From positions 87,175,317 through 87,239,316 of the forward strand of contig OZ025240.1 of assembly GCA_964019155.1 (NCBI GenBank): a DNA stretch of 64,000 nucleotides, given 5' to 3'. Of the stretch, positions 26,801 to 37,492 are shown in pieces (within the stretch, counting starts at the first letter, position 1; every line of letters starts with the position of its first letter). The DNA is from Osedax fenrisi. Taxonomy: Eukaryota > Annelida > Polychaeta > Sabellida > Siboglinidae. Under the pieces are notes generated by a model, which saw only the letters and a program-made list of their open reading frames with translations, ran no database searches and was not told where the DNA came from. Made by a program: the position numbers and the translations under genes.

Positions 26801-28343
26801 GTGTATTGTATAACATCATAGATAGTTTCACACACGCGTGTGTGTAACGTATACCACCTTATATTGACCGCTTATTAATGGTACCAATTAGTAATATAAA
26901 CTGTTTAGCGGCGTATATATAAACAACGTATACGTTGTTCTATACGACGTGTACGTACTAATAATGTTATCTATACCTATAGCCTATACCATACCATCAC
27001 CACCTATATATATATATATATAGGTGGTGATGGTATGGTATACCACTACAACTATTACCTACAATCAGAGCTGGGCAGTATCGTCGATACAGTATCTATT
27101 AAGGCACAAAAATCAGTATCGTAGATATATTTGTATTTGTATTTGTATCTATTATAAAAATTACAAAAGTATTTGTAATCGTATCTATTAGTCATAAATA
27201 GTATCGTAGATACGTATCTACTAAGACAATTATTTAAACAGATACATTTTATTAAATAATATATCATTTGGTCATTATATTTATTTTATATCAATATTTT
27301 ATAATGTCATTTTATAAATTAATTTTAATATATATATACATTATATATATAGTTTTTAATAAAATATCATATTAATTCATTGTTAAATATTATGATATAT
27401 CAATTATATTGATTTATTCTCAAAAACCATTATATACATTTATTGAAAAAAAATACATTATTTTGATAATATATTTTATAATAATTGATTTATAATTCAA
27501 AATTATATATTATATAGAAAGATAAAATCATTTTAATAAATATGATAATTCTAATTAATAATATATTAATAATTTATTTGTAATATATTTGATAATTTAC
27601 TATAGTCATGTTTAACATTCGAAAGTAAAGTTCACTGATTATTTTTAGTTGAAAAATAGTATATTATAATAATGTATATTTCTCTATATATAGACTATAT
27701 ACAGACTATAGTCTGTAATGGCTCATAGTATAATTTCAGATGAAATAAACGCTAGTACACTAACATATTCATCGTGGGAATCATTAAATATCAATAAATA
27801 TCAACAAATGTATTCTATATCATCTATTGAAGAACACGTTATAAGGTGTAAATATGTAATATGTCATTTTAAAGGAGGTATCCCACTAGCAGTATTTCCG
27901 GAAATAATGTCCTGAAATATTTTTAGAAAGTTATTTTCTAGCAAGTTAAATGCAATTTTAGTGAGTTACCCTCTTACTTTCCGGAAAAATAGTAACTTTA
28001 AATAGGTATCCCAATACAAATTGCTAGAAAATCACTTTCTATAAAACATTTCCGACATTATTTCTGTATAAAGGGGGTATCCCACTACAAGATTTTCCGT
28101 CAACTTACCGGAAATATTGTAACTTTAAAACCAGTTTTTATCAAGTTGTAATGGGATACCCTATAAAGTTATTATATTTCAGGCAAGTTACCGGAAAGTA
28201 AGGGGGTTTCCCAGTAAAATTACAGTTAACTTTATAGAAAATAGTTTTAAAGTTAAAATACTTGTAGTGGGATACCCCAGAGGTACCCCCTTAATGTTCC
28301 TTGATATGTACTTTCAAATCGACATCGATGAATATATATATAT

Positions 28344-28385
<42 letters not shown>

Positions 28386-29146
28386 ATCTATATACTATAT
28401 ACATTGTATATAATTATAATGTATTTGTATCTACTAAGATGTATCTACTAAGAAAATTATGTATTTGTAATTGTATCTACTATGATTTTTTTTAAAGTAA
28501 TTGTAATATTATCTATTATAAGAAAAAAGTGTGTAATTGTAATTGTATCTATTATACATTTTTCGAGTGTCGTGCCCAGCTCTGCCTACAATGTTAAAAC
28601 ATTATAATCTCGGTGAAGCGGCTATTTCGTGTTATAAAACTATAGTTATTAGTTCTATAAACTATAGTTATAAGTGATGTGTTATATAACTTACATAATA
28701 CAAAAGAGCCGCGTTCGCAGAGATTACGCAATATTACGTAATAGTGATCGCTCATGGCTTAACGCTAACGCGTAACTATTTAAATGACTTATTGGCCTAT
28801 CGAAGAGCTATTGGCGAGTTGCTGCGCACAAAAACAGCGCTGCATGCACGCTACAATAAATCACGGTTACAATAGACTGCGGCGATGTCCTTTACGTGTA
28901 TATGATACACACTGAATAGAGTATAGTAGAGTCGTTAGAAGAGGCCATCACTTGTAGAGAGGGCGGCATGCGTTATTATCTCTATAATAGCAGTAATTAG
29001 ACGACATCATTAGACTTAACTGATAATCAATTGAGTGTATCATGATGTATACTTATTGATAGAGTGCAGAGGTGTAAAATATCTATAGATAGCGATTATA
29101 CTATATGTATAGTGATAACTGTAGGCACAACTGCATGAATGATAGT

Positions 29147-29179
<33 letters not shown>

Positions 29180-29769
29180 CACCTTTACCTATGATAGCAT
29201 CATAACAAAAATGCATTCCCACAATACAAATCAATTCATATATGTAATAATTTATTGATAAATATATAAAAACACATACAATGTATACATATAGTACATT
29301 TCTTTACTTAATTTAGTCTTTGATATTTCACATTAAGCTAAGAAGCATTCAATTATAAATCAAGAAATGAAAATTATATAATTCATTGTAATCTTATATT
29401 CAACTTTAAACAATAATTGTTAAAAGATGACGTTACTACTGTTTAAATTAAGAATGAATACATAAATATATATATATAAAATAGAATATGTATTTAAATA
29501 AAGCATACTTCAACTATACAAATATTAAATTTAAGAAATAAATACTGCCTTATTATTTAGTTTTGATAATAATTAGTACAATAGGTTATCATAATAATAG
29601 AGAATAGAGAAAAAGGTGTATAATATACACTGAATATATCATAGAAATGTTAGTGAATAACTCAAATATCTATGATATATTCATAGGTCATTTAAATAGA
29701 AAAATAACAAAACCATAAATATCTAAATAGTGATAAATTATAAAAATAGTTATATTAGTAAGCCAAACT

Positions 29770-29803
<34 letters not shown>

Positions 29804-29904
29804 CTATATATTATATAGTATTACAATATGTAAATTATATGTGTTATTAGTATATTACAGGTATTGCACAAGTGTTAAATTAATCAAGTAGTGTTAATAT
29901 ATAC

Positions 29905-29972
<68 letters not shown>

Positions 29973-30493
29973 AAATTTCAACACTGTAATCTACATATAC
30001 ATAAGACAATAGATGAATGAAAAAAGTATTATTCGTGTATAAATAATTATTATATTATTCAATTTCGTATAGTAACTATATTACTACATTACTATAGTAT
30101 TATATGGATATGTACTATAATGTCAAACCAATGACCGCAGACACACAGGATATAAATCTGGGTTTTTATTAGCTACATTGATGCCTAGTGTGTGTGTGTG
30201 TATGTGGATACGCCTATTAACTACACATATAGATAGCAGGAGGATCACCTCATGGATCTTGTCATGTGTAATACAATCAGTCAGTGCAGCACGTACCACC
30301 CTACCCGCCAGCACTACTACCACCACTACCACTACTACTGCTCGGTAATCAAGCATGTAAAAAATGCCGCTGATAAATCATATAAGATGGGAGATATAAT
30401 CTCATTTATTACCTAATATGTACTGCTATGAAGACATGTGTATATTAATAAAGATCCTTGTGTAACGTGTGTGTATGTGTGTGAATGCGCATG

Positions 30494-30559
<66 letters not shown>

Positions 30560-33500
30560 CATGTACATATATATGTAAAATCAGATATTACAAGCATATA
30601 TATATTGATTTTTTATAAACGGTTTTCTAGTAATTTTATAATCATATATTAGATATTATATATTAGATTACAATAGTGTGTAAATATTTATAATATTAAT
30701 TTTGAATTCATATATTTCTAGTAATAATATATATGTGTATATACATATGAAATTGACTTATTGTTGACAATATTTATTTAAATACATTTATGGAAATTGC
30801 TCAGTTATTAAAAGCATTATTTTGAAATATAAGATTAGATTTATTCAATTTTTTATACAAATATATATATACATAAATATAATTAAATATTGATCAATAC
30901 TATTGAGATAATATTACATAAAATATATAAATATAGAGTGAATCAAATTTCATAGATGAACTAATTGCTTAAACCTATAGAATTATCATATATTAGAGTA
31001 AAAAAGAGTGACTTTATATATATATATAAATTAGATATTTACCACTAACAATAATATTATCACTTTCTAATAATATTACATATCATTCAGTTATATATAT
31101 AGTGGTTATACAGTTACATAATAGATGATGGCTTATCAAAATCTATTAAAATAATGAATTGTATATTAAGAGTTGTGATTCTACAAAAAGTAGAACCAGA
31201 TTGAAAGAAGTGTGTGTCCTATATTATAAATTGTAACTGTTCAATACAATTTGAATTCTAAAATTGTGACTATATCTTAACCTGATTCTACTTTTGTAGA
31301 ACTGTAGTGTAGTCATAGTTGTATTTAATTACTATCAATATATTGTGTACAAATATGTATAATATAATTAATATGGGAGTTAAAATTATTATCATCAATA
31401 TTAATAATCTTGATTATATAATTAAACTAATTATAAATTAATTTAAAATATTATTATTTTAATATTTGTTAATAATATACATATATCATTATTACATATA
31501 CATATTAATATAATACTATACAACAATAGTAACTATATCTATATTAAACTATAAGTATATTTGTAAATGTATTTTTAATTAATCACTATAAAATATACTT
31601 GCATAATAATAAATACTGAATTTCGAGTATAATCTACATAATAGAAAATTAAATTTATAGTATTAAGTAATATATAATATTAATAATATATAGTTATATT
31701 ACAGTATTAATTAGTTAAGTATTATATAGTTAATATATAAAGCAACCTAGTAGTATACTCCCAGGTATACTCTAGATATTAATATATAAATATTAGCAAT
31801 ATATCAAAGATTTTGCGAAGCAAAGATATAATACTCCCTATGCATGCAATGTAATTTAGTAATATCCCCAACTGCTGCTAGCAGTAGTATCGAAATCACT
31901 GAAATAGATTTAGGTTCGGCTCTGTTTGTATACAACAATGTTTTCATTGCTCTATTAAATTAAATGCAATATAAATTAATTTTTACTTACTAAATATATA
32001 CTTATAGCATTTAAAACATAAATATCATATTTGTTTGTTATATATTAGTAATGAACACTTAGTTTTCATCATATAAATATTAATTTAGAGCATATTATTT
32101 AACATTTTAAAAGTGTATAGTTAAATACGAATTTACATTATAAACAACACATAGTTCCTAAAAGTAACCCGCTATAGGTGGCACCAGGGTATTTTGTATA
32201 CAAATTCGAATTACATGATTTCGTGTAAGTGTTATATCTTTCCTTCAGAAAATCTTTGAATATATTATAATATACAATAGTATGATATCTCTAGGGTATA
32301 GGAATAAGTGGACTATTGAATATGTTTAGTGGATGTTCAATTTAAAACATCTAATCGGAGCTTCCATGATACAGTGTCATCGTCCATCAATCTATCACAA
32401 CTACAGATATTTCTTCAGATATTTTAGAACTGGTTCTACAATATGTATTCAACAGTCACATGTTGTGATAGCTTTAACTGTAACTTTGACTAAATGAAAA
32501 TGTTATCGAAATATCAAATCAGAACTTTCGAACATATTTTCTAATGTAAAGTCTGTTTTATTGAATATAAATTAACATGAAATGTATAAACTATGAGTAA
32601 ATAAAGCCATGTGGAGGACTTATTGTATGTTTATTATTTGTATTCAGTAATAAGTGTTTTATTAATATAGAAAATATACTAATCAAATCAAGTATATAAT
32701 GAATACATGAATATACATGAATACACTTATTGTATAATATTGAGTAATGGGCAGTTTACTGTATATATATATATATTAATATACTCTAGTATTAAAACAA
32801 TATATTATAATATACATTGTATATTACATATAAATATTGGTGATTCATTTTAATTTCATTCATTCATTATAAAGGTGTTAATATTATTATTTATAAAAAT
32901 AATTAAATAATTGGCACATTATATTGTCTTAACAAGTTTGTATTCTCTACATTAAACTAAATTTAATAAGCCTATATTTATACTTTACATATTACAATTA
33001 TACACGCCTGCAAATGTTGTTATGGATGTTAGTTTAAAATCATACGTTTCTATAGTTGCATTTCTATTGGTTATAACCTTACTATAGTAACCTAAAATCA
33101 GTCACAATCTAAAAAATTACCTTGCAGATTGATCACAGTATGAACATGGCCTAGGCCTGTAGGCATCATAGTATCTAATATTACAATGGATCATTTTTAC
33201 ACACAATTATTATACACATATTGCCCAAGGTCATTACTGTTACATAATATACAAATAATATAACTGTAACATTAGATATAGACTATATAATATAACAATA
33301 ACTTCATTATACATTATTATGAAGTATCTATTATATACTAATATATATATAGTATTTCACTAAACTATATAGATACACAGCTTATAAATAAATGAAATAG
33401 ATTAATCAATGGAATTATGTTATTATATAATATTAAGTGATGATATAACATATAATTAACATGCACTGAAGTATCCATAATGAGTAGCTGATGCATTGTA

Positions 33501-36500
33501 TTATAAGTGAGCATAAAGATCAGCATTGCATTATATAATATCATGTAATATACTGCATTTTAAATGAAAATAATATATTAATATTACAATAAAATTATTA
33601 TTGTAGTATATTACATGATATTATATAATATGCTATGCTGATCTTTATTCTCACTTATAAGAAATTAATTAACTTTTATTTAGAATAAATTATTAACATA
33701 TAATATTATAATAATAATATTAGTATTAAGGGGTTTCACACCAACTCGAACACAATTATTAACTTTATTAGATCGAAATATTATATGTAAACTTTAACCT
33801 CTAATTATTAGAGTTAATAATTTCATTAGAGTTGGTGTGAAACCCCTTTTAGTATATAAAATAAATCTATTGACATATATTGAAGCTATAAGATCAATAC
33901 TATGTTCATATACATTATTTATATTTAGATTATATATTGATTATAGATTTATTTAAAAAAATCTTAATTAAATTGTATTCATACCGATACAATATTACCA
34001 ATAATTGTTAAGAAATAAATTGAATAAAATTAAATAACCAATATTTATAATATTTACAAGTCAATTGGCTTCTATAAAATATGGTGTTTCTGATATAATA
34101 ATGGACTGTACTCTTTATTCTCCATTATATAAATTTAACTTTCATTTCCAACTGTACTGTTATTAACAATAATTTCATCTTATCTCAACCATATACAACA
34201 TTATTTTAAATGATAATATATATATACATTAAATAAAATGTCATTAACAAATAACTTAATAATGATTAATAACCACATTATGCTACATTAATAAATATCT
34301 ATCTATATTCCACATTTTCCCATTTTCTTATTAATAATATTATTCATATAAGTATATCATGAGATCATACCTGATTTTAAACACCATATATCGATGAAAA
34401 CTAATATCATATATACGAATAGCATATTTATTGTGTAAGCCAAATATTTTGCGAATAAAAGATATGTCACTTAGGTGAAAACTAATAATTCGATATGCCA
34501 TTAATATTAAGTGATATTTAAAAAAACATAAATTATAGATATAAATTATATTTTTTATTTTTTATCATTTATCAATATTGTATGTTCGTTACCCTTATAT
34601 ATATATATATAGGTTTAAAATTCTATTAAATTTTACTTATGAAATAAATAGGAGACATATTTCAATAAATCGGTTTAGCTAATAATTTAAAATATAATTT
34701 TAGTTTGTTTATATTTTGAAATATAATGTAGTGATTAATATAGAATTTACTAATGATTTATACTAGTGTTATGAAAATAAGTTACTCATAATTACATTGA
34801 ATAGATAGAGAATGATATAGCTTTTTCAGCAAAATATTTATGGAACCTATAAATAGTAATGGGAATTGAAATATAAGCCGCTAATTTAAAATAAGTTTTA
34901 AATGTGTTACATTATATGATTTTGGAAACTTTGATCGCTATTTTAATAAGTATATATTATATATTTGTTATTTTTTTGAAATTTTAAATAACAATGGAAA
35001 AAAAATATATATTATACTGCAGTATACATGGTGTTTTATAATTAACATATACATATGAGTGTTTCTAATAACTTTATATATTGATTAAATATTATTGAAT
35101 AAGATTCATTTAATAATATTATAATTGTTTAAAATATGAAAATTAAGCATATTTATATCACATTTACAAAAATCTGCAATCTTTGTATATGCCTGATATT
35201 TATTAGATATTTTGAAACAAATTATTACTAATCTTTATGATACTGTATAGGCTATAGAGTTTGTCTTGGACGATGTTTAGGTGTCTCGCTCTAAACTATC
35301 ATTTATCTCTAATATCTAGGCTATTGCAAAATCATCCATTCTTGACCAATTTAGGATAGTATTCAAATACATTATTCATTATGAATCATCTCATATAACA
35401 GAACTATTCATATAATTGTACAGTGTTCCTCAGTCCCCATTATAATTTCATATTATCATCTATATCATCTCCTCTTAAACCATATTATTACTTCATCAGA
35501 TCAACACCGAATATGATCATTCCTCTAGTACCTACTAGTAATGAGCTCATACCTGGTTAAATAATCTTTCTTCTGTATACTTTTTTTCATTCTGCCATAC
35601 ATTCCTCTTCCTCTACCTTTTATATTTCTGCTCCTCTAGTAATTTGGCCATTATATACCTCTATCCGATTTCCTCTCTTCTATAATTCAATTATCTGTAT
35701 CGCCAAATTAATAACGGGGATCTAAAACATAAGGCTTCTAAACTGCGGAATTCACACCCGTCCTCTATTCACTCTGTCTGTTCGTACAAAGCTTTTATGG
35801 ATTCCATACACCTACTGATTAGAAGTGATACCTTATACTATTATACTTCTATCCTACAATGTCTAATATCACTTTCTGTAACTCCTCGTTTATTATATCA
35901 TTATGTGTGTTATCATTTTTGTCTAATGTATATTATTATGTATTACTTATATTATATATTTTGTTCAATACACTTCCTAGTTATGTGTATACATAAATGT
36001 ATATCATCATCATAATAATTAATAAATAATTGTTATAAAATATTTAATTCTATAGAAAATATAATAAGGTAAACTTGGATTTAATTAATTAATTTATTTA
36101 CAATTAATTAATATATATTGTATATAAATATACTGTGAATATTGTGTTATTTTTGTATATATATACATGTATATTGATATGTTATATATTTTATTTTTAT
36201 TTATAAATGACATTAATTAAATACCAGAGTATTCATAAATACAGTATACTGATAAATAATGTAATAGAAACATCTAGAATATCATATATATATATGACAC
36301 CTATTAACTAATTCCAGCTTAACATACATCATGCATAATAGACTACCTAGAACATTCACACTTGTATAATACAGCTTGTAATAAGCTTATTAGAATTAAC
36401 TAATCATACATAATATATTATTATGTTGGTAGTATGGCAAATACTTATATATTAACTTATAGAATAGTATATAGTATATAATATTTAATAACATACAATA

Positions 36501-36678
36501 TAAGCAGCTATTTAGGAGGAGTGTAGTGCCATTATAGTGCTAAGTGTATAAGCTAACCTAGCAAGAGCAGCTTCACCTCTCTAGATGATTTCTCCCCATC
36601 TGCACGCAGCACTCTGTCGATACGCTTGCTTCTCTCCATGGCAACCTTATCATCGTTATTGCTGACAATGCAGCCCAT
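10765..36678 (-). CDS. GNAI: Guanine nucleotide-binding protein G(i) alpha subunit, complete, 8 exons
   Basis: Joining eight exons on the minus strand gives 1068 nt and a 355-residue protein. Exons, 5' to 3': 36678-36558, 14585-14543, 14300-14159, 12836-12679, 12245-12117, 11727-11598, 11437-11284 and 10955-10765. The product is the GTP-binding alpha subunit of an inhibitory heterotrimeric G protein. It couples seven-helix receptors to effectors such as adenylyl cyclase at the inner face of the plasma membrane. Visible motifs: MGC start (Gly2 myristoylation, Cys3 palmitoylation sites), P-loop GAGESGKS across the exon 1/2 junction, switch I RTRVKTTG, switch II [12 protein letters not shown], NKKD base-recognition and TCATDT. 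The C-terminus CGLF keeps the Cys that pertussis toxin modifies in Gi/o. EDLNKRKDTKEIY-like and MNESMKLFDSICNNKWF segments place it with Gi rather than Go. Exon lengths and phases equal vertebrate GNAI, except exon 1, which has one extra codon. All seven junctions keep frame. Intron 1 is 21,972 bp; the others are 160-1322 bp. Confidence 0.95.
11055..11133 (+). mobile_element. Probable 3' tail of a 5'-truncated LINE in intron 7
   Basis: A short patch of unusually balanced composition (GCACGAGCGAAGGGG, TCTACATGACC, AATAAACTC) ends in a run of ATC trinucleotides. This resembles the 3' ends of CR1/L2-like non-LTR elements that terminate in short microsatellites. No reverse-transcriptase fragment is present, so the call rests on appearance only. 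Confidence 0.35.
11284..11437 (-). CDS. GNAI: G-alpha-i exon 7 (NKKD)
   Basis: 154 nt encoding NRMNESMKLFDSICNNKWF, TSIILFLNKKDLF and KSPLSLCFPDYQ, with the NKKD guanine-specificity motif. Acceptor ATCGTAG, donor GTTATC. Confidence 0.96.
11598..11727 (-). CDS. GNAI: G-alpha-i exon 6 (switch II)
   Basis: 130 nt encoding [20 protein letters not shown] and the beta strand AIIFIVAMSEYD. It carries the catalytic Gln of DVGGQ. Acceptor CATTGTAG, donor GTAAAC. Confidence 0.96.
12117..12245 (-). CDS. GNAI: G-alpha-i exon 5 (switch I)
   Basis: 129 nt encoding YLSAMKRISKLDYVPTEQDV, LRTRVKTTGIVETHF and TFKDLHF. It contains the catalytic switch I Arg and the Mg-binding Thr. Acceptor GACTGTAG, donor GTTTGC (weak consensus). 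Confidence 0.94.
12679..12836 (-). CDS. GNAI: G-alpha-i exon 4 (helical domain)
   Basis: 158 nt encoding NDANRVFAIAG through CFSRSREYQLNDSAE, the most diverged part of the protein. Acceptor GATCACACAG, donor GTTAGT. Confidence 0.93.
13793..14150 (-). repeat. Degenerate minisatellite in intron 3 of the G-alpha gene
   Basis: Repeated modules of the kind ATCAAAGTATCACATGATA and TAAGTGTCACATG recur about every 30-34 bases up to nine bases before the donor of exon 3 on the plus-strand map. Units differ by many substitutions, so the array is old. Confidence 0.6.
14159..14300 (-). CDS. GNAI: G-alpha-i exon 3 (helical domain start)
   Basis: 142 nt, as in vertebrates, encoding IIHEKGYSTEECLQYKPVVY and NTIQSMLAIIRAM; acceptor ATTATAG, donor GTTAGC. 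Confidence 0.94.
14543..14585 (-). CDS. GNAI: G-alpha-i exon 2 (P-loop)
   Basis: 43 nt, the exact length of this exon in vertebrate Gi/o genes. It encodes AGESGKSTIVKQM after an acceptor ending CTATAG; donor GTTAGT; splits the next Lys codon AA/A. Confidence 0.95.
17025..17478 (+). mobile_element. MITE copy A, 454 bp, 7-bp target duplication
   Basis: The inverted ends are CAAAGATTTTCCGAAGG and the reverse of CTTCGCAAAATCATTG, and they extend about 30 bp (AAAGATATAACACT). GGTTAAC flanks both sides (17018-17024 and 17479-17485). Copy B at 31805-32258 is the same length and in opposite orientation. There is no coding capacity. Confidence 0.85.
18442..18655 (+). repeat. Local duplication, copy 1 (carries the empty insertion site)
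   Basis: Matches 19333-19523 plus 20125-20155, for example CTAGATTATGAGAAAAAATA, CACCTCTACTAATATTACC and GACCATTTTTCTAAG. Here CAATATCTTAATGAG is uninterrupted, the pre-insertion state of copy 2. Confidence 0.85.
19333..19523 (+). repeat. Local duplication, copy 2 (interrupted by a TTAA MITE)
   Basis: Same sequence as 18442-18640 with few differences. It is broken at CTCAATATCTTAA by the insertion at 19524-20124 and resumes at TTAATGAG (20125). Confidence 0.85.
19524..20124 (+). mobile_element. TTAA-targeting MITE, 601 bp
   Basis: The ends are GGGGAGGTCTCAGCG and its exact reverse complement CGCTGAGACCTCCCC, flanked by TTAA on both sides (19520-19523, 20125-20128). The empty site in the neighbouring duplicate proves the boundaries. 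TTAA targeting is typical of piggyBac and Kolobok elements. It has no coding capacity. Confidence 0.9.
20205..21024 (+). mobile_element. Possible second TTAA-flanked element with an internal direct repeat
   Basis: CATTAAGGGCCGGGTC at the left and ACCGGCATTAATG at the right are weak inverted ends bordered by TTAA. Inside, about 20294-20445 and 20696-20825 are direct repeats sharing CACCATAACTTTAGAAATAC, TATCTTGCACA, AGTCTACATTTAA and AGAATGGGAC. The direct repeat is clear; the element boundaries are tentative. Confidence 0.4.
21348..22253 (+). mobile_element. TA-flanked inverted-repeat element E1
   Basis: The terminal repeat starts GTGTACACTGTACAG followed by TAGACCGGTTCGT and is mirrored at the right end (GTCTACTGTACAGTGTACAC). 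TA lies at 21346-21347 and 22254-22255. About 0.9 kb, non-coding, and an inverted copy of E2. TA targeting fits the Tc1/mariner type. Confidence 0.8.
22256..23220 (+). mobile_element. TA-flanked inverted-repeat element between E1 and E2
   Basis: The ends are GGAGAGCCCGTTTTGG and the reverse of CAAAAACGGGCTCCCC, with TA at 22254-22255 and 23221-23222. This is a different family from E1/E2; 965 bp and non-coding. Confidence 0.8.
23223..24340 (-). mobile_element. TA-flanked inverted-repeat element E2, inverted copy of E1
   Basis: It begins CTGTATACTGTACAG and ends GGTCTACTGTACAGTGTACA, with TA at 23221-23222 and 24341-24342. Landmarks such as CTTCACATCTGTGACAATTA and TTTGGTCACGAAGC-type sequence appear in reverse order compared with E1. 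It is about 200 bp longer than E1, carrying a segment near 23360-23560 that E1 lacks. Confidence 0.8.
24343..24899 (+). mobile_element. TA-flanked foldback element E3
   Basis: The ends are TGTTTCACAATGTACCTGTA and its mirror. The inverted repeat continues inward through ATCGATATAAAGAAAGTGGA and AAGCAATTGA. TA lies at 24341-24342 and 24900-24901. The left arm alone carries an extra AGTGTACACTGTACAGGT, which copies the E1/E2 terminal motif. Confidence 0.75.
24945..25185. mobile_element. Foldback MITE
   Basis: GATCAAAAAAGGACAAGTTG at the left mirrors CAACTCGTCCTTTTTGATC at the right, with further pairing of AAGGTTA and AAATGTGAAATA inward. The middle holds AACCAATTAAACCAAATAAC-type sequence. 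The target duplication is unclear. Confidence 0.55.
26985..27042. repeat. Perfect 58-bp palindrome
   Basis: TATACCATACCATCACCACC is followed by an alternating TA core and then its exact reverse complement. The symmetry stops at both ends with a C/C mismatch. It lies 16 bp before the target duplication of the hAT-type element. Confidence 0.9.
27066..28584 (+). mobile_element. Non-autonomous hAT-type element with 8-bp target duplication
   Basis: The terminal repeat CAGAGCTGGGCA is perfect at both ends, and CCTACAAT is duplicated at 27058-27065 and 28585-28592. Subterminal regions hold many copies of GTATCTATTA/GTATCTACTAAG-like motifs, as in hAT elements where the transposase binds such repeats. 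No transposase is recognisable; the 65-codon frame at 27718-27915 has no hAT motif. A Harbinger-type MITE is nested at 27873-28291. Confidence 0.85.
27873..28291 (+). mobile_element. Harbinger-like MITE nested in the hAT-type element, composite copy
   Basis: The ends are AGGAGGTATCCCACTA and the reverse of AGGTACCCCCT, flanked by TAA (27870-27872 and 28292-28294). Inside, several copies of GGGATACCCC/GGTATCCCACTAC and TTTCCGGAAATA alternate in orientation. This suggests insertions of the same family into one another. Related to 39663-39895. Confidence 0.65.
28607..28727. repeat. Foldback repeat
   Basis: TAATCTCGGTGAAGCGGCT near 28610 mirrors AGCCGCGTTCGCAGAGATTA near 28708. A second inner pair (AACTATAGTTAT) stacks between them. 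Probably a small MITE; no target duplication was resolved. Confidence 0.45.
31805..32258 (-). mobile_element. MITE copy B, 454 bp, inverted relative to copy A
   Basis: It starts CAAAGATTTTGCGAAGC and ends CTTCAGAAAATCTTTG, with AATATAT on both sides (31798-31804 and 32259-32265). The whole length aligns with copy A in reverse, including the GCTGCTAGCAG and GGTGGCACCAGGGTATTTTG landmarks. Confidence 0.85.
33501..33660. repeat. Long hairpin, about 58-bp arms
   Basis: 33501-33557 (TTATAAGTGAGCATAAAGAT, then TATATAATATCATGTAATAT) is the near-perfect reverse complement of 33603-33660, separated by a 45-base A+T-rich loop. Likely a foldback MITE. Confidence 0.7.
33729..33847. mobile_element. Small MITE, about 119 bp
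   Basis: AGGGGTTTCACACCAACTC at the left and GAGTTGGTGTGAAACCCCT at the right are perfect inverted ends. TTA precedes the left end and TTTA follows the right. The interior also folds (TTATTAACT against AGTTAATAA-type sequence). Confidence 0.7.
34441..34500 (+). mobile_element. Fragment of the same 454-bp MITE family
   Basis: CAAATATTTTGCGAATAAAA, AGATATGTCACTT and AATTCGATAT align with the first 60 bases of copy A with several changes. The rest of the element is missing. Confidence 0.5.
36558..36678 (-). CDS. GNAI: G-alpha-i exon 1 (start codon, N-terminal helix)
   Basis: 121 nt encoding MGCIVSNNDDKVAMERSKRI through VKLLLL, ending with the first base of the P-loop Gly codon; donor GTTAGC. 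The ATG at 36676-36678 is fixed by the MGC lipidation signature. The upstream minus-strand sequence is pyrimidine-rich and ends CCATTAG just before TCGAACATG, which could be an acceptor of a 5' UTR intron. Confidence 0.95.
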
Positions 36679-36933
36679 GTTCGACTAATGGTAGAACAGC
36701 GGAAGCAGCAGGAGTATGAGGAGGAGGAGATAGTAGAAGCAGTGGTAATTGTGGTAGTGGTAGTAGTGTAATCCTATCTAGAAGTCTATGTATAAATCCA
36801 AGTGTTGTGTGGTTGATGGTGTTGCCTAGCTAATGGAGATAGTCTTCAGGTCTATTAGTGGATCAGTGGACGGTACCTGTTGAAAGTTTAGCAATGATTA
36901 CTATTTAATAGTATAATCTAGTACTAGTTATTG

Positions 36934-36984
<51 letters not shown>

Positions 36985-37492
36985 AATATGTATGTTTTGT
37001 TATGAATGTGTATATGTATTTAATATTGAAAACTTGTCTATATAAATTATATACAAATTTTGAATATTATATATAAAAATCAATATAAATCTTTTTTTGG
37101 TGACTATAAAATATAAAAATATTGAATATCATAAATACACCATGTATTAAAGGCATATCATTACTATATTTAATATATGTTATATATAAATAGTACTAAC
37201 ATATACCAGATGCTATATCACTATAATAATTAAATCTTATGATTCTAATAACAGCAGATTATTGAAAATATCAGATTACAAAACATATAGTAGATATAAT
37301 ACAATAGTGTAATAACAACAATAACATTAGTGGTGGCGGTGGTGGTAGGTGTAATACCTGATCATATAAAACAAAGATAAAAATGCTATTCGCGGACTAA
37401 GTAATTAATAAGCGAGTACAGAGCCATATGCATATAGTCTAGCGTTGGTGTAATAAAATAGCAACGTCTCCACCAGTCTATTAGTGGCACCA

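Larger units (their letters stand above)
14586..36557 (-). other. G-alpha-i intron 1, 22 kb, filled with mobile elements
   Basis: This single intron holds the TTAA MITE, the TA-linked element array, an inverted MITE pair, a hAT-type element and several foldbacks annotated separately. Between them the sequence is A+T-rich, with long AT runs (14812-14856, 25360-25394, 26398-26440, 29917-29968, 30501-30555), a TG/CA-rich block at 25686-25840, a GAT run at 15697-15734, and a pyrimidine-rich patch at 35440-35800 that might be an old LINE 3' end. I found no further coding sequence in it. Confidence 0.7.

Noticed and set aside
27718..27915. 65-codon frame inside the hAT-type element as transposase remnant
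   Set aside because: No hAT dimerisation or catalytic motif can be recognised.
35797..36015. 72-codon frame and pyrimidine-rich surroundings as a LINE
   Set aside because: No reverse-transcriptase or endonuclease motif; only the terminal ATC/ATA run is suggestive.
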